Assembly (NCBI RefSeq): GCF_900108855.1
Contig: NZ_FNXY01000002.1
Coordinates: 920,967-984,966 of the forward strand
DNA length: 64,000 nt
DNA from: Dyadobacter koreensis
Lineage (GTDB): Bacteria; Bacteroidota; Bacteroidia; Cytophagales; Spirosomataceae
Reading direction: 5' to 3'
The first letter of the stretch is position 1; the number at the start of each line of letters is the position of its first letter. The notes beneath the pieces were generated by a model that saw nothing but the letters and a program-made list of their open reading frames with translations, had not been told where the DNA came from and did not search any database. The position numbers and the translations under genes were made by a program. Below, one piece after another: positions 35,754 to 45,813 of the stretch.

Positions 35754-36884
35754 CTATTTATATTTATCTATCAGGTAAAGATATGGCGTTAAAAGATGGT
35801 GTGCAAAAACGTCTTTTTGAGAATCAGGGAATTGCCTGAAGTACTCGTCATCACCCAGCAACGTGATCGTAGGACCAATGCGGACATAATCTGCTGTATG
35901 AACATAGGTTGGCGAAACGAATTCAGGTAGTGTTTTCTTAACCATTTTAGAAACAAATCCGCCAAGATATTTTTCATAATTCCGCTGCGCTTTTTCACTC
36001 GGTTTTTTCAGCTGTTTATACGCATGACGAAGAGCGATTCTCGTGAAAAACTTCTGTTTTTTCACAACCGCATCAATGTCCTTAAATGGATTCGTAGTGT
36101 TAAAGTCACCCAAAGTCTGTACAGAAAAAGGTGTCTGAGGAACCCAGTCCGCACCGTTGATTACGTTAATTCCCCATCCTCCGTTAATCATATTTTCGTA
36201 TTCATATGCATAGTAAGTATTTCCAGCTTTGGGGGCGGCACTGCAATATGTCTTAAATCGAACATCTTTTGCAATAACATTTTCTTTTTGAAGATTATAC
36301 AAATGCGAAGTCATCAGGTAGGTGAGAGCACCGCCCTGACTATGGCCCATGATAATAAAGTTTTTAATCCCTTTTTTGTAACATGAATCAATTCTTGGTA
36401 GAATGTCAGTTCCGAGGAAAGCAACGCCAATCAGCCAGCCGATATGAACAGCAGCGCGGGGATTATCGGCAAGATGATATTTAAATTTAAAAGTGTTCGA
36501 AAGTGTTAACTCTCCTTTAGCCGGAACCATCGCTGCGTAAAAATTTTGAAGCCAGCTTACCGGATTTACTGTCGTCCCGCGCAGATTGATCACAGCAACA
36601 TTGGACTTATCATTCACCCATAGATCCCAGCGGTTGTCCATACCCATAACAGGTGAGCGATATGCGTAATTGAAGTGGACAGGAAAAGGCAGTGTATTTT
36701 TTGTCGTATCGTAAAGTCTTGCATGCATTCGCATCAATTCGATATACTCTGACTTATCGAAACCTGGTTTTAAAACAGTATTTTGTGCTGACAACTGGCA
36801 TATCGATAGAAAAACGAATGATACTGAAAGGAAGAACAGCGAGCGTTTTTTATTCTTTCCGAAAGAAAAATGAAGTGTGATCAT
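35754..36884 (-). CDS. Secreted class 3 lipase-like alpha/beta hydrolase
   Basis: 376 residues. A signal peptide (residues about 14-33, SLFFLSVSFVFLSICQLSAQ) precedes an alpha/beta hydrolase fold. The oxyanion region is VAVINLRGTTVNPVSWLQN and the nucleophile elbow IIMGHSQGGALTYL has Ser near 182. Acid and His candidates are downstream: the Asp in NGADWVP and the His in DVFAHHLLTPYLYL at the C-terminus. This matches the fungal-type class 3 lipase family. Substrate unknown; export suggests extracytoplasmic ester hydrolysis. Confidence 0.87.
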   Translation of the reverse strand: MITLHFSFGKNKKRSLFFLSVSFVFLSICQLSAQNTVLKPGFDKSEYIELMRMHARLYDTTKNTLPFPVHFNYAYRSPVMGMDNRWDLWVNDKSNVAVINLRGTTVNPVSWLQNFYAAMVPAKGELTLSNTFKFKYHLADNPRAAVHIGWLIGVAFLGTDILPRIDSCYKKGIKNFIIMGHSQGGALTYLMTSHLYNLQKENVIAKDVRFKTYCSAAPKAGNTYYAYEYENMINGGWGINVINGADWVPQTPFSVQTLGDFNTTNPFKDIDAVVKKQKFFTRIALRHAYKQLKKPSEKAQRNYEKYLGGFVSKMVKKTLPEFVSPTYVHTADYVRIGPTITLLGDDEYFRQFPDSQKDVFAHHLLTPYLYLIDKYK

Positions 36885-37103
36885 AGCCAGGATTGGATGT
36901 TTAGTAAATATAGAAATTTATGTTTTCGGAAGTTTACTGTAATCCATTTACCGGTAATTTTTTGATAATAATTTAATCTTAACTAAGCGTCCCGAGTCTC
37001 GCTTTTCAGATATTAGAATACCCTTAGAGTTTGATTTACGGGCCAATTTCATTTTTATGGCTGCTATTAATTTTTTATTTTAGCCAGTCTAAAAAATAAT
37101 TTC

Positions 37104-38360
37104 ATGGAGTTATACTATTCGTTTTCAGTCTTAATTGTCATATCCGCCGTCTTTGCTTACATCAATGCACGGTTTTTAAAATTACCCGCCTCAATCGGCG
37201 TGATGGTCATAGCGTTGCTTGTCTCTCTCGGATTATTAGCGACCGATAATATATTCCCACACACCTTCGACAGGATCACGACATTGCTTCACAGCATCGA
37301 TCTTACGGAGATATTAATGGGTGCCATGTTGAATTTCCTGCTGTTTGCCGGTGCCATTCATATTCACCTCGAAGACCTTAAAGAGCAACGAATTCCTGTC
37401 ATGGTATTTTCCACCATCAGCGTCGTGATTTCCACTTTTGTTATTGGGTTATTGATGTATGAAATCCTGCCGTGGCTGGGTCTCGGGATTCCGTTGATTC
37501 AATGCCTGGTTTTCGGTGCGCTGATTTCGCCAACGGACCCTATCGCTGTCCTTGGAATTTTGAAACAGGCCGGAGTTCCTAAATCGCTTGAAACAAAAAT
37601 TGCGGGAGAGTCGCTTTTTAATGATGGCATGGCCGTTGTGGTTTTCATTATTATGCTGGCTTTGGCAAGAGGTGAAGAGGTGAATACCTCCTTTGCAGGA
37701 ATTTCTACGTTGCTTGCCAAAGAAGCGCTGGGAGGAATATTACTTGGCGTAGTACTTGGGTTTATAGGCTCACATGCCAACAACAAAGTTGATGGGTATA
37801 ATGTCCACGTGCTTATCACACTGGCAATCGTGATGGGCGGACATTTGATGGCAGAAGCGATGCACATGTCCGGGCCGCTTGCGATGGTAGCGGCTGGTCT
37901 AATGATTGGGAATTATGGAAAAAACCTGGGGAATATTACAGAAACCGAGCAAGATTATTTGGACAAGTTCTGGGAACTAATAGACGAAATCCTAAACGCA
38001 CTTTTATTCCTGATTATAGGCTTCGAATTATTGCTGATTCCGGACCTGAGACAGTATTTCTGGATCGGAATGATCTCTATTGTTGTAGTTCTTTTTGCGC
38101 GTTTCGTGTCAATTTATATTCCTGTAAAAATTATCCCTTTCCGGAAGAAATTCGGGAAACAATCGATCATCATTTTAGTTTGGGGAGGGTTGCGCGGCGG
38201 TGTGTCGATCGCCCTGGCGCTGTCAATCGACAATGATCTGAACAAGAATTTGCTTCTTGCAATTACTTACTTCGTTGTTCTCTTCTCGATTATCGTGCAA
38301 GGGCTTACGGTTGGGAAGCTGACCGGAAAGATCGACAATGTAGAAGACGCGGTTATTTAA
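37104..38360 (+). CDS. Na+/H+ antiporter, CPA1/NhaP type
   Basis: 418 residues with about 12 membrane segments. Family motifs are present: SPTDPIAVLGILKQ in the ion-binding region (Asp near residue 145) and KIAGESLFNDGMAVVVF (Glu/Asp pair near 168-173). A later conserved segment is WGGLRGGVSIALALS. It exchanges Na+ or K+ for H+ at the inner membrane. It lacks the long C-terminal cytoplasmic tail of eukaryotic NHEs. It is flanked by minus-strand genes and ends at a shared terminator. Confidence 0.94.
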   Translation: MELYYSFSVLIVISAVFAYINARFLKLPASIGVMVIALLVSLGLLATDNIFPHTFDRITTLLHSIDLTEILMGAMLNFLLFAGAIHIHLEDLKEQRIPVMVFSTISVVISTFVIGLLMYEILPWLGLGIPLIQCLVFGALISPTDPIAVLGILKQAGVPKSLETKIAGESLFNDGMAVVVFIIMLALARGEEVNTSFAGISTLLAKEALGGILLGVVLGFIGSHANNKVDGYNVHVLITLAIVMGGHLMAEAMHMSGPLAMVAAGLMIGNYGKNLGNITETEQDYLDKFWELIDEILNALLFLIIGFELLLIPDLRQYFWIGMISIVVVLFARFVSIYIPVKIIPFRKKFGKQSIIILVWGGLRGGVSIALALSIDNDLNKNLLLAITYFVVLFSIIVQGLTVGKLTGKIDNVEDAVI

Positions 38361-38365
38361 ATTGT

Positions 38366-38399
38366 GTAGCACGGGAAATTATCTATCCTCCCGTGCTAC
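38366..38399. terminator. Bidirectional terminator overlapping the end of the convergent gene
   Basis: GTAGCACGGGA/TCCCGTGCTAC, a perfect 11-bp stem with a 12-base loop, followed by CTTTTTT on the plus strand. It begins 5 bases after the antiporter stop, and its right arm lies within the last codons of the convergent SGNH-like gene. Confidence 0.88.
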
Positions 38400-39404
38400 C
38401 TTTTTTATCATATCATTTGTCTTGCTCAGCCAGATATCCTGCGCCTGGCAAGTCCAGTGCGAATCGCCTTTCAGATAGGCTTTTTCCTTCATTTTTTTGA
38501 AATCGGGCAAAACATCAATATATGGCATATCAAGTTTTGGATGGGCATATACCCGGCTGATCAGATTGTTATATTTTCCGTAATCAGGATTTACCACCGA
38601 AACTTTGTTCGGGATAATCGACAGAACTACATGATCAAACCCTAGTTTTTTTGCCAGCAGATTGCTTTCTGCAAGATTTCTCATCATAGTGTCGAGCTCA
38701 GTATCAGCCAATTCAGTAAATGAGGAAGTACTTTTCGGAGTATCCGTATCCATGTAGTAAACGATACTTTTATCATTATTTACTAACGTCACTTTCTTGT
38801 CTGCACGGTGGAAGAAATTGTAGGTGAAGGCAGCCTTCATTTCTTTAATTTTTAACATCCATGAATTTTGAAAGAAAGCTACATCCAGCCGGGCCTCTGC
38901 CGGATCTGCTGCGAACGCATGATCCAGTTTTTTCATAAATGACGGATCTGATTCTTTCAAAACGAAGGTTACAGAATCGGGCACAATATTATGGATTGGA
39001 GAGACCATTTTTTCCCTGAAATGCCTTTCAACACATTCCAGCAAAAGAATATTAATTTTCGAAGTGTCCGGTTTCAGGTGAAGGATATTATCCCAATGCA
39101 CATACTGGTACTCATCAACTGCAAAATCCTCCTTACCGACCCGTTCTTTTTCTGTAAAGCTGTCTCCGATAATATAAAGATGAACCTTTTTGCTATTCGG
39201 GTTTTTCTCTACGTAAACCTGCTTAGGACAGATTTTGACCGGATCTTTAAACTGTGGCAGGTTTGATAACCGGTAAAGGTCACCAAATTGATAGCCATCT
39301 TTAATCCATTTCCATTCCCCTAGTTTGGCATATAAAAAAGGACTTAACCCAACAAGCCAGACAAGCGAAAATAGTATTAAACATATATATTTAAGGTACT
39401 TCAT
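38379..39404 (-). CDS. SGNH/AlgX-like acetyltransferase-type protein, membrane anchored
   Basis: 341 residues with an N-terminal membrane anchor (residues 4-24). Block I of the SGNH fold is visible as YIIGDSFTE near residue 78. The Asp-His pair is near residue 317 in KGDSHWTCQAQDIW, the arrangement of AlgX/AlgJ-type polysaccharide O-acetyltransferases. The middle has no recognised motif. It starts 2 bases after the upstream unrecognised gene and is probably translated with it. Likely role: transfer or removal of acetyl groups on an exported glycan, perhaps working with the acyltransferase 3 at 43013. Confidence 0.7.
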   Translation of the reverse strand: MKYLKYICLILFSLVWLVGLSPFLYAKLGEWKWIKDGYQFGDLYRLSNLPQFKDPVKICPKQVYVEKNPNSKKVHLYIIGDSFTEKERVGKEDFAVDEYQYVHWDNILHLKPDTSKINILLLECVERHFREKMVSPIHNIVPDSVTFVLKESDPSFMKKLDHAFAADPAEARLDVAFFQNSWMLKIKEMKAAFTYNFFHRADKKVTLVNNDKSIVYYMDTDTPKSTSSFTELADTELDTMMRNLAESNLLAKKLGFDHVVLSIIPNKVSVVNPDYGKYNNLISRVYAHPKLDMPYIDVLPDFKKMKEKAYLKGDSHWTCQAQDIWLSKTNDMIKKVAREDR

Positions 39405-39406
39405 AA

Positions 39407-42094
39407 CTAACGCAGCTTAATCGACCATACCTGAACTTTTTTCTCAGATCTGCTGAAAATCAGCAATTTATAGTAGGATGGCAAATAGGTTAATTGAACT
39501 TTCAATTCGGAAGGAATGGGTTTGTCTCCCAGACGCTTTCCGGTCATATCAAAAATGGTTGTATAATTTCCTGAACGAATCGTAATGAAACGGTTATCGA
39601 CCCCAAAGAAGTGATATTGAATGACAGAGTTTGGTAAAAGATTTTTAATCTCAAAAAGTTCTACACCATCCTTTGTCAAAAACGCAGCTTTGTTCGCAGA
39701 CGATCTCACCAGAATCCAGTCAAGGGAATTTCGATCAAAAACCGTTTTAAACTGACTGGCAGGCTCTGGTCTCAATAACTGGGTTTGCGACTTAATTTTT
39801 CCATCCATACTGATACGGATTAGTTCACCATAAACGCTCACACCGACAAGCTCAGATTGTCCCGTCGAAGGGTTTTGCGTCCACGTGAAAGGACTTTCTG
39901 TTCTAGCCAGAATGTCTACCGGAAAACCTTCACGAACAGCGCCATTGGATTTCAAGAGAAATATTTTCCCATTCTTCTGTGTGATTATATAGTTTCTGTT
40001 CCCGATCTGATTCAGTGAAATAACCGGGCTTTGAATGTTGTCAAAACGATTAGCTACATTCAGTTTGCGAATGTTTTTCATCACGCTTTCCCAGACATAC
40101 AATTCCCCCATTTCATCACTAACGATGAACCTGTTACTGCCATCTTCACCACCGTCAATCATATACAGGGCCGTGATTGCGCTTGCTGATGGAATTCCTT
40201 TCGAGAAACTGGTGATCACATGCGTGGAATCATCTTCGTCAATGGCATAAACAGAACTGGACGTTGCAAAAATCCTTTGCTGACGGCCAATATTCAGGAA
40301 GTCAACTTTATAGGCTGATGTGACAATTGGGCCGTTGAGTTTTGTTATCGTTTCTGTTTTTCCAGTTTTCAGATTATTTACCCGTAACAGATTATTTTCC
40401 TGGTCGGTTAACAAAACTTCCGAAGTTCCGTCAATTGGATTTTGCAGCGCGGTAAGTTCGGTATCATACAAAACCGGCCATTCAATATCAATATTCAGGA
40501 AAGTACGGTTAAGAACTTTATTGGCCGTCTGTCTTTTCTTTGGGTTCAGCGTAATTTCAGGATAAGCATCACTTCCGTCATAACGGCATTGCAGCACAAC
40601 CGACTCAATTTTCGCTGACAAATCGGTATAAGATTTTGTATTCAATCCTTCACCACGGGACTGAGCCTTTCTTAAATTGACAACCAGCGAAAGCTGTGCA
40701 TCGAATTTTGTACTTGTCAGCACGCTATCATATTCAGGCGATTGTTTCCAGGTAAGCTGGTTTTCATAATCTACTATGTAATTCTGAAGCACCTGTGAAT
40801 TGTTGCTCATAACAAGATAAGGTGCAATATAGGTTACGTAAGTCCTCGGAAAACCGGAAAACATGGAACCGTAAATACCGGCTGGTAGCTCGGGAATGGC
40901 AACCGAATAAATATCATAACCTTGAAACTGATCCGTCGAGACATTCGATTCGGGTGTTGAAAGCTGGGCGAGCTTTTTAAGAACCGGTCTTAATTTGTCA
41001 TAATTTGAAAATTCGGCGAGCAAAATCTTGCCATCGCTGATGCTGTTATTTTCTTCGAGCTGGCAGAGAATTAACTCAGATCCAAGATTTTCTAAAAGCA
41101 ATGTACTTTCTTTTCCAACATGATAAACCAGTTTTTGCCAAGCTTCGGATTTTTGTTTTTTATGCCATTTCAGAAATTGCTTTTGAAATTCCGCCTTCTC
41201 TTTTACTGCAAAACGATAAAAATAGGAAGTCTGCTGAGATATATGTTTATGTCCTTTAAAAGGGAGCCCGGAGTTATCTTTTAACCAATTGGTAATATAA
41301 TAACCAGGAGAATCGGTACCATTTGAAACCAACTGGAGCTTATTGTCGGTATCTTTATTTTCTGCATGATAGTCCTGATAATTAGGAAATGCCTGAACAA
41401 ACTCGGAAAAATTACTGCCGTGATTTGTTGTTGGAATCACAGATTTCCAGGCTTCATTTTTCAAATAAATACTCGTCCCATAATTGGAGTCATCACTTTT
41501 TGCGAATTTTGATTGCAGATCAGCTCTGGAAATACTCAACGACGACGTGCGTACAACGTCTTCAATCAAATCACCGTAATAACTTAAAATCAGGAAGTTG
41601 TCTTTTATGACATAAGAAAAAAGCGGCTGTGATTTCGTATCGTTGATATCTGTGATCCTGTTATCCTGAAAAGTATGGTGTAGAACCCGGATTGCATTAT
41701 GCTGGGGGCTGTTGAGCCACTTGACGTCCTGGTCTTCATCAACCGGGATATACATCACCACAGCCCACTCCGTATTCGTCCTGGGGTGATAGGAGTAAGA
41801 GATATTCTTTCCTTTTAAGAACTTATTTAACTTTTGAACGTCTGGCAATAGTAAGTTCAAAAGCGATAAATTATCGCTTGCAATATCCAGAAATGGGAGT
41901 CTTTTCAAATCCAGTTTTGCATCGGTTGCCTGGTAGACAGAATCCTGCAAATGTTCACTCGTGATAACTACGATTGCATTGGACGGAATATATTTCCAGG
42001 CCGCCGCCGAACCGCGTGACCATTTGAATAGAAAATATCCTGCCGGAACCAGAATGGCGGCCAGCAGGATAGTAATGATTAGTTTTTTCGACAC
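39407..42094 (-). CDS. Large membrane-anchored protein, DUF3352-like N-half and propeller-like C-half
   Basis: 895 residues from GTG 42094. One membrane anchor at residues 4-24, so most of the chain is periplasmic. Residues 35-520 have the feel of DUF3352-type proteins (AWKYIPSNAIVVITSEHLQD; YVTYIAPYLVMSNNSQVLQN), but this is a loose resemblance. Residues 540-895 look like repeated beta-blades (EVLLTDQENNLLRVNNLKTG, FIVSDEMGELYVWESVMKN, NYIITQKNGKIFLLKSNGAV), suggesting a PQQ/WD-like propeller. It is two bases upstream of the SGNH-like gene. I cannot assign a function. Confidence 0.75.
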   Translation of the reverse strand: MSKKLIITILLAAILVPAGYFLFKWSRGSAAAWKYIPSNAIVVITSEHLQDSVYQATDAKLDLKRLPFLDIASDNLSLLNLLLPDVQKLNKFLKGKNISYSYHPRTNTEWAVVMYIPVDEDQDVKWLNSPQHNAIRVLHHTFQDNRITDINDTKSQPLFSYVIKDNFLILSYYGDLIEDVVRTSSLSISRADLQSKFAKSDDSNYGTSIYLKNEAWKSVIPTTNHGSNFSEFVQAFPNYQDYHAENKDTDNKLQLVSNGTDSPGYYITNWLKDNSGLPFKGHKHISQQTSYFYRFAVKEKAEFQKQFLKWHKKQKSEAWQKLVYHVGKESTLLLENLGSELILCQLEENNSISDGKILLAEFSNYDKLRPVLKKLAQLSTPESNVSTDQFQGYDIYSVAIPELPAGIYGSMFSGFPRTYVTYIAPYLVMSNNSQVLQNYIVDYENQLTWKQSPEYDSVLTSTKFDAQLSLVVNLRKAQSRGEGLNTKSYTDLSAKIESVVLQCRYDGSDAYPEITLNPKKRQTANKVLNRTFLNIDIEWPVLYDTELTALQNPIDGTSEVLLTDQENNLLRVNNLKTGKTETITKLNGPIVTSAYKVDFLNIGRQQRIFATSSSVYAIDEDDSTHVITSFSKGIPSASAITALYMIDGGEDGSNRFIVSDEMGELYVWESVMKNIRKLNVANRFDNIQSPVISLNQIGNRNYIITQKNGKIFLLKSNGAVREGFPVDILARTESPFTWTQNPSTGQSELVGVSVYGELIRISMDGKIKSQTQLLRPEPASQFKTVFDRNSLDWILVRSSANKAAFLTKDGVELFEIKNLLPNSVIQYHFFGVDNRFITIRSGNYTTIFDMTGKRLGDKPIPSELKVQLTYLPSYYKLLIFSRSEKKVQVWSIKLR

Positions 42095-42192
42095 GGGCTT
42101 AATGAGTAGGCAGTTTCTTGCAAAACGAATTACACGAAACCGTATTTATTTATAGATATAAAAAATACTCAGTTTGAGCTGTTTTCTCTTTT

Positions 42193-42936
42193 TTAAGCAC
42201 GGATCGCTTTCACGTGCTGGTTCAGTTCCAGACGGAAGCGTAACAATTCTTTAAAGCTGCGGATACAAACTTTCCAAAGATTCCACTTTACGATCGAAAC
42301 CTCGCCGGTCTCGCGGTCTTTGTGGGTAATAGGTATATCAAATAATTCCTGACCTGATTTTTTTGCCATAACAGAAAGGAAAATGTTCGGCGCAAAGGGC
42401 TCAGGATTCGGAAGTTGGTTCATCAATTTTTGCAGAAACGTTCCTTTGATTAAACGGAAAGGAATATTGCTGTCCATAATGTAAGTTCCGTAAACAAACG
42501 AAATCGTTGCTCTCAAAAACTTGGTAATGAAAAGGCGCACACCAGCGTCATGGCGAACTTCACGGTAGCCAAGAATAAAATCTGACTGACTGCGTTTGTT
42601 CCACAATTTATCAAAATCGTCTGAAATGAACTGGTCGTCACTATCTGTTTGAAAAACATATTGTGAATTTAATTCCAGGGCTTTGCGGTAGCCATTTACT
42701 ACGGCGTTACCATGACCGCCATTTTTTTGATTGACAACTGTAAGATTGGTTACTTCTTTTTCCAGCTTGTCCAAAAGAACTTTTGTATTATCCTTTGAAC
42801 CATCGTTGATGACGATCAGTGTGGTATTGTCGTTCGGGAATTTATTTTTCAGGAAACTTGTCCAGTTATGTACTACTTTTTCGATACAATCTTGTTCATT
42901 GTACGCTGGCATTACTATACTAAGAAGGAACGTCAT
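42193..42936 (-). CDS. Family 2 glycosyltransferase
   Basis: 247 residues, GT-A fold. The nucleotide-sugar site begins at LLSIVMPAYNEQDCIEKVV, then IVINDGSKDNTKVLLDKL, and the metal-binding DxD-like motif is FQTDSDDQF near residue 98. The acceptor region includes SNIPFRLIKGTF. No membrane segment, so it acts at the cytoplasmic face, either on a lipid carrier or a nascent glycan. The set resembles polyprenyl-phosphate glycosyltransferases. It belongs to the minus-strand glycan cluster. Confidence 0.9.
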   Translation of the reverse strand: MTFLLSIVMPAYNEQDCIEKVVHNWTSFLKNKFPNDNTTLIVINDGSKDNTKVLLDKLEKEVTNLTVVNQKNGGHGNAVVNGYRKALELNSQYVFQTDSDDQFISDDFDKLWNKRSQSDFILGYREVRHDAGVRLFITKFLRATISFVYGTYIMDSNIPFRLIKGTFLQKLMNQLPNPEPFAPNIFLSVMAKKSGQELFDIPITHKDRETGEVSIVKWNLWKVCIRSFKELLRFRLELNQHVKAIRA

Positions 42937-43012
42937 GCAGAGAATTATTTGGTATGTTGATGCAAAATTAAGGAAAAAAGCCTGTATACGAAAATTGGAT
43001 ATTTTTTATTTA

Positions 43013-44116
43013 CTAAGCGTAACGATCTTTTAACGAATTAATTGGTTTTTCGAAGAAATGCCAGGAAAGAGATGCGACCGCAATAGTGAGCAGTGAAAAC
43101 AGACAAGCTTCAAATGTTAGAGAACCTTCCAACGACGGAATATTGCGGTAAATCTTATGCAGGAGCCTGACAGTAGGATGGTTTGGGCCGCTGTGGTAAT
43201 GATTATATATGAAATTATGGTAAAGGTAAATACCATAACTGATCCTGCCCAGATAGACACTAATAGGATTTTCCAGGAAATATTTCATCGCACCACCATA
43301 ACCTGTAACCGCCCGGCCAATCAGGAAAAAGCTGAAAATAGAAGAAACAAGCCTGTCGATAACAACATCGACGACGTTGTGGATATTGTCGTAGGATTTA
43401 TTCCAGTACTGCATTAAAATCCACCCGATCAGTGCCAATACTACAGGCCAGGTTTTGTCAAAAAGTTTAAGAAATACTTCTTTTTTATACAGTTGAAGCC
43501 AGGCCATTAATCCACCCAGTGCAAAAGAATCCAGACAAGCCGGCATAGTCACATATGAAACACTCCAGTCTTTTCCGGAAAAATAGAAATAGAAACGAAG
43601 CAAGACACTGGCTGCACCCATCACGGCAAGCCAAGGAATCAGGTTTTTCCTTGAAACAAAAAAGATCAGAAAAGGGAAGAAAAGATAAACCTGTTCTTCT
43701 ACGGCAAGCGACCAAAGGTGATCGGACGAGCCAAGCCAGGTTTGATAAACAGCAATGTAAATGTTGGTGCCGTATAATGCCAGCCACGCAAATTTTTCGC
43801 GAACGGGTGGAACATTCAGGATAAACAAAACGATGAGCAGAAGGTAGTAAATAGGGAAAATTCGTATTGTTCTCCGGATTAAGAATTTCCGGATATATTT
43901 TTTAAAACCTTCGGGTTGCGGTTCATAGGTTTCTTTGCTTTTCAAAAGAATTCTACTGATGAGAAATCCGCTCAAAACAAAAAATATAGTCACTCCTAAT
44001 TTACCATAAGGAATAATGTTGACAGCGGAATAAAAATGATCAATCAATACAAGCGCAACTGCAATGAAGCGAATTCCGTCGAGTTGTATAATATGTCCTT
44101 TTGTAGTTGCGTGCAT
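43013..44116 (-). CDS. Acyltransferase 3 family (OafA/NodX-like) membrane O-acyltransferase
   Basis: 367 residues from ATG 44116; an upstream in-frame TTG at 44125 would overlap the previous gene and is less likely. The family N-terminus is IQLDGIRFIAVALVLIDHFY, with the conserved His near residue 23, and SLAVEEQVYLFFPFLIFF follows. About ten membrane segments. It transfers acyl groups, usually acetyl, to surface polysaccharide. It lies two bases downstream of the membrane protein at 44119-45813, indicating translational coupling. Confidence 0.92.
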   Translation of the reverse strand: MHATTKGHIIQLDGIRFIAVALVLIDHFYSAVNIIPYGKLGVTIFFVLSGFLISRILLKSKETYEPQPEGFKKYIRKFLIRRTIRIFPIYYLLLIVLFILNVPPVREKFAWLALYGTNIYIAVYQTWLGSSDHLWSLAVEEQVYLFFPFLIFFVSRKNLIPWLAVMGAASVLLRFYFYFSGKDWSVSYVTMPACLDSFALGGLMAWLQLYKKEVFLKLFDKTWPVVLALIGWILMQYWNKSYDNIHNVVDVVIDRLVSSIFSFFLIGRAVTGYGGAMKYFLENPISVYLGRISYGIYLYHNFIYNHYHSGPNHPTVRLLHKIYRNIPSLEGSLTFEACLFSLLTIAVASLSWHFFEKPINSLKDRYA

Positions 44117-44118
44117 AG

Positions 44119-45813
44119 CTACCAATTAACTTTTACTTTATTCTGGCTCGCGCCGTCCACAGCAATCTTATCTTGCTGGAACAGAATGCCAGTTTCGTCG
44201 CCTTGCTGACGAATAATTGCTACTTTATAATTTCCCTTTTCCAGCTCCGAAAATGGAATCTCTGCATAAAATCCTGGTGCAAAATAGTATTGTTTTAAAA
44301 ATAATTCTTTTCGGTTGGTATTGCGGCTCCGGTAGGTTGGGAATACGTAAAATCGGTCACTTGAACTCAAAAGGATATAAATCCCGCTGTCTTGCAGACG
44401 CTGGCTTTTGAACCCTGTATTTTTGACAATCAGATTATTTTTTGTCTTTTCGAATTTGGTGGACGCGTATAATTCCATCAACGCCCGGGATTTTCCGGCA
44501 TAACCCTGCCTGTCAGCGATTTCAATAAACGGAACCCATTTCGTGTAAAACACTGGCGTTTTATCGACAATTCTGGCTGCGAAAGAAGTGTCTGACGGTG
44601 CCTTCAAGTCTTTGTCCGTATATGTCCAGTTAAATTGACTTGTGGTCATGATTTTACGTAAGTTGTACGCATCAACCAAATGGTAATGATAGCTAAAGAC
44701 GTTAAAAGTAATCGCCAGAAAAACGATTGCTGTGATATATGGTGATAAAAAGCTGCCTCTGATCGGTATGACGACATATAAATAAGCAACCATTAAAAGC
44801 AGTACTGAATAAATTTTGAATCTGCTTGTGATCAGCCCTTCCAGACCAAAACCAGCGCGTCCGTACACGACGATCAATCCGGTAGCCAGGATAAACATGA
44901 TCGCGCCAAGGCAGAATAAATCAGTAATACGTTCGAATTTGACGCTATATTTTTTAGTAGAAATTCTAAAAAGAATAGTTGATGCAATAGAAACGGCAAC
45001 AAGAAATAAGACAATGCCCATAACAACGCAAGCTCCAAAATGATCTTTAACAGGAATGGATTCTGCAAAAGACCCTAAAAATGCCATATAGCCTTTTGCT
45101 AACTGAAAAAGAGAGGCTTTGGATTCCGGATTTGTGTCTGGCTGTTTATAGGTCCAGAAATAAGCAAAAATGCCGATAGCACTGGCAATTCCTAAAATAA
45201 CAGAACGCTTCCTGTCGCCTGAAAGAAATAACAAAACTGCACAGATCGGTAGGATCAAGATCCCGATGGCGCTGGTTGAAATCGTTAGCGCACCCATCAA
45301 AATTGCCAGAGCGAAATAAACCGGTTTTGGATTGACGGCTAAATAGATTGTCCAGAGTGCGAGCGTGATAACGCCAAAATTTTGGACAGCCGCCATTCCC
45401 CAGTACATGTTTTCCCAAAACGCCAGGGTTAACCAGATAAAAGGAATCGGAACGAGCGCAAATAAGGGCTTCTTATTATTTTTTAGCAAAACATACCAAA
45501 GTGGTATAACACCGAGCAGCAGCAAATTCCCGATGATCATCAAATGGCGATAATTCAGTTTTCCGAAAAGAGAAAAGTCCAGCCAGGTGAAAACCCTGTC
45601 CAGCGCGATCCGGTGTTCATTGTGCTGCTTAAAAACGGCTTTCAGCTTTTCCTGCCATGTTCCTGCCTGTGAGTACTCAACAATGAATGCTTTTAACGCG
45701 TGGTCATCCCATTTCGGGATGTTTATGGCATAATAATCCCATACCCCAAAATAAATACCTATCGGGATCAGGATTAAAAGGGTGACCAAAAGCGTTAAAA
45801 CCCCCTTGCTCAT
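44119..45813 (-). CDS. Polytopic membrane protein, GT-C-like, with soluble C-terminal domain
   Basis: 564 residues with about ten membrane helices in residues 5-390 and a C-terminal soluble domain of about 160 residues. The first extracytoplasmic loop holds acidic residues (PKWDDHALKAF, then KQHNEHRIALDRVFTW) placed as in GT-C glycosyltransferases and polymerases that use lipid-linked sugars. I find no specific family signature. Its ATG overlaps the stop codon of the transketolase C-half by four bases (ATGA). Probable role in polymerising or transferring the glycan of this cluster. Confidence 0.72.
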   Translation of the reverse strand: MSKGVLTLLVTLLILIPIGIYFGVWDYYAINIPKWDDHALKAFIVEYSQAGTWQEKLKAVFKQHNEHRIALDRVFTWLDFSLFGKLNYRHLMIIGNLLLLGVIPLWYVLLKNNKKPLFALVPIPFIWLTLAFWENMYWGMAAVQNFGVITLALWTIYLAVNPKPVYFALAILMGALTISTSAIGILILPICAVLLFLSGDRKRSVILGIASAIGIFAYFWTYKQPDTNPESKASLFQLAKGYMAFLGSFAESIPVKDHFGACVVMGIVLFLVAVSIASTILFRISTKKYSVKFERITDLFCLGAIMFILATGLIVVYGRAGFGLEGLITSRFKIYSVLLLMVAYLYVVIPIRGSFLSPYITAIVFLAITFNVFSYHYHLVDAYNLRKIMTTSQFNWTYTDKDLKAPSDTSFAARIVDKTPVFYTKWVPFIEIADRQGYAGKSRALMELYASTKFEKTKNNLIVKNTGFKSQRLQDSGIYILLSSSDRFYVFPTYRSRNTNRKELFLKQYYFAPGFYAEIPFSELEKGNYKVAIIRQQGDETGILFQQDKIAVDGASQNKVKVNW

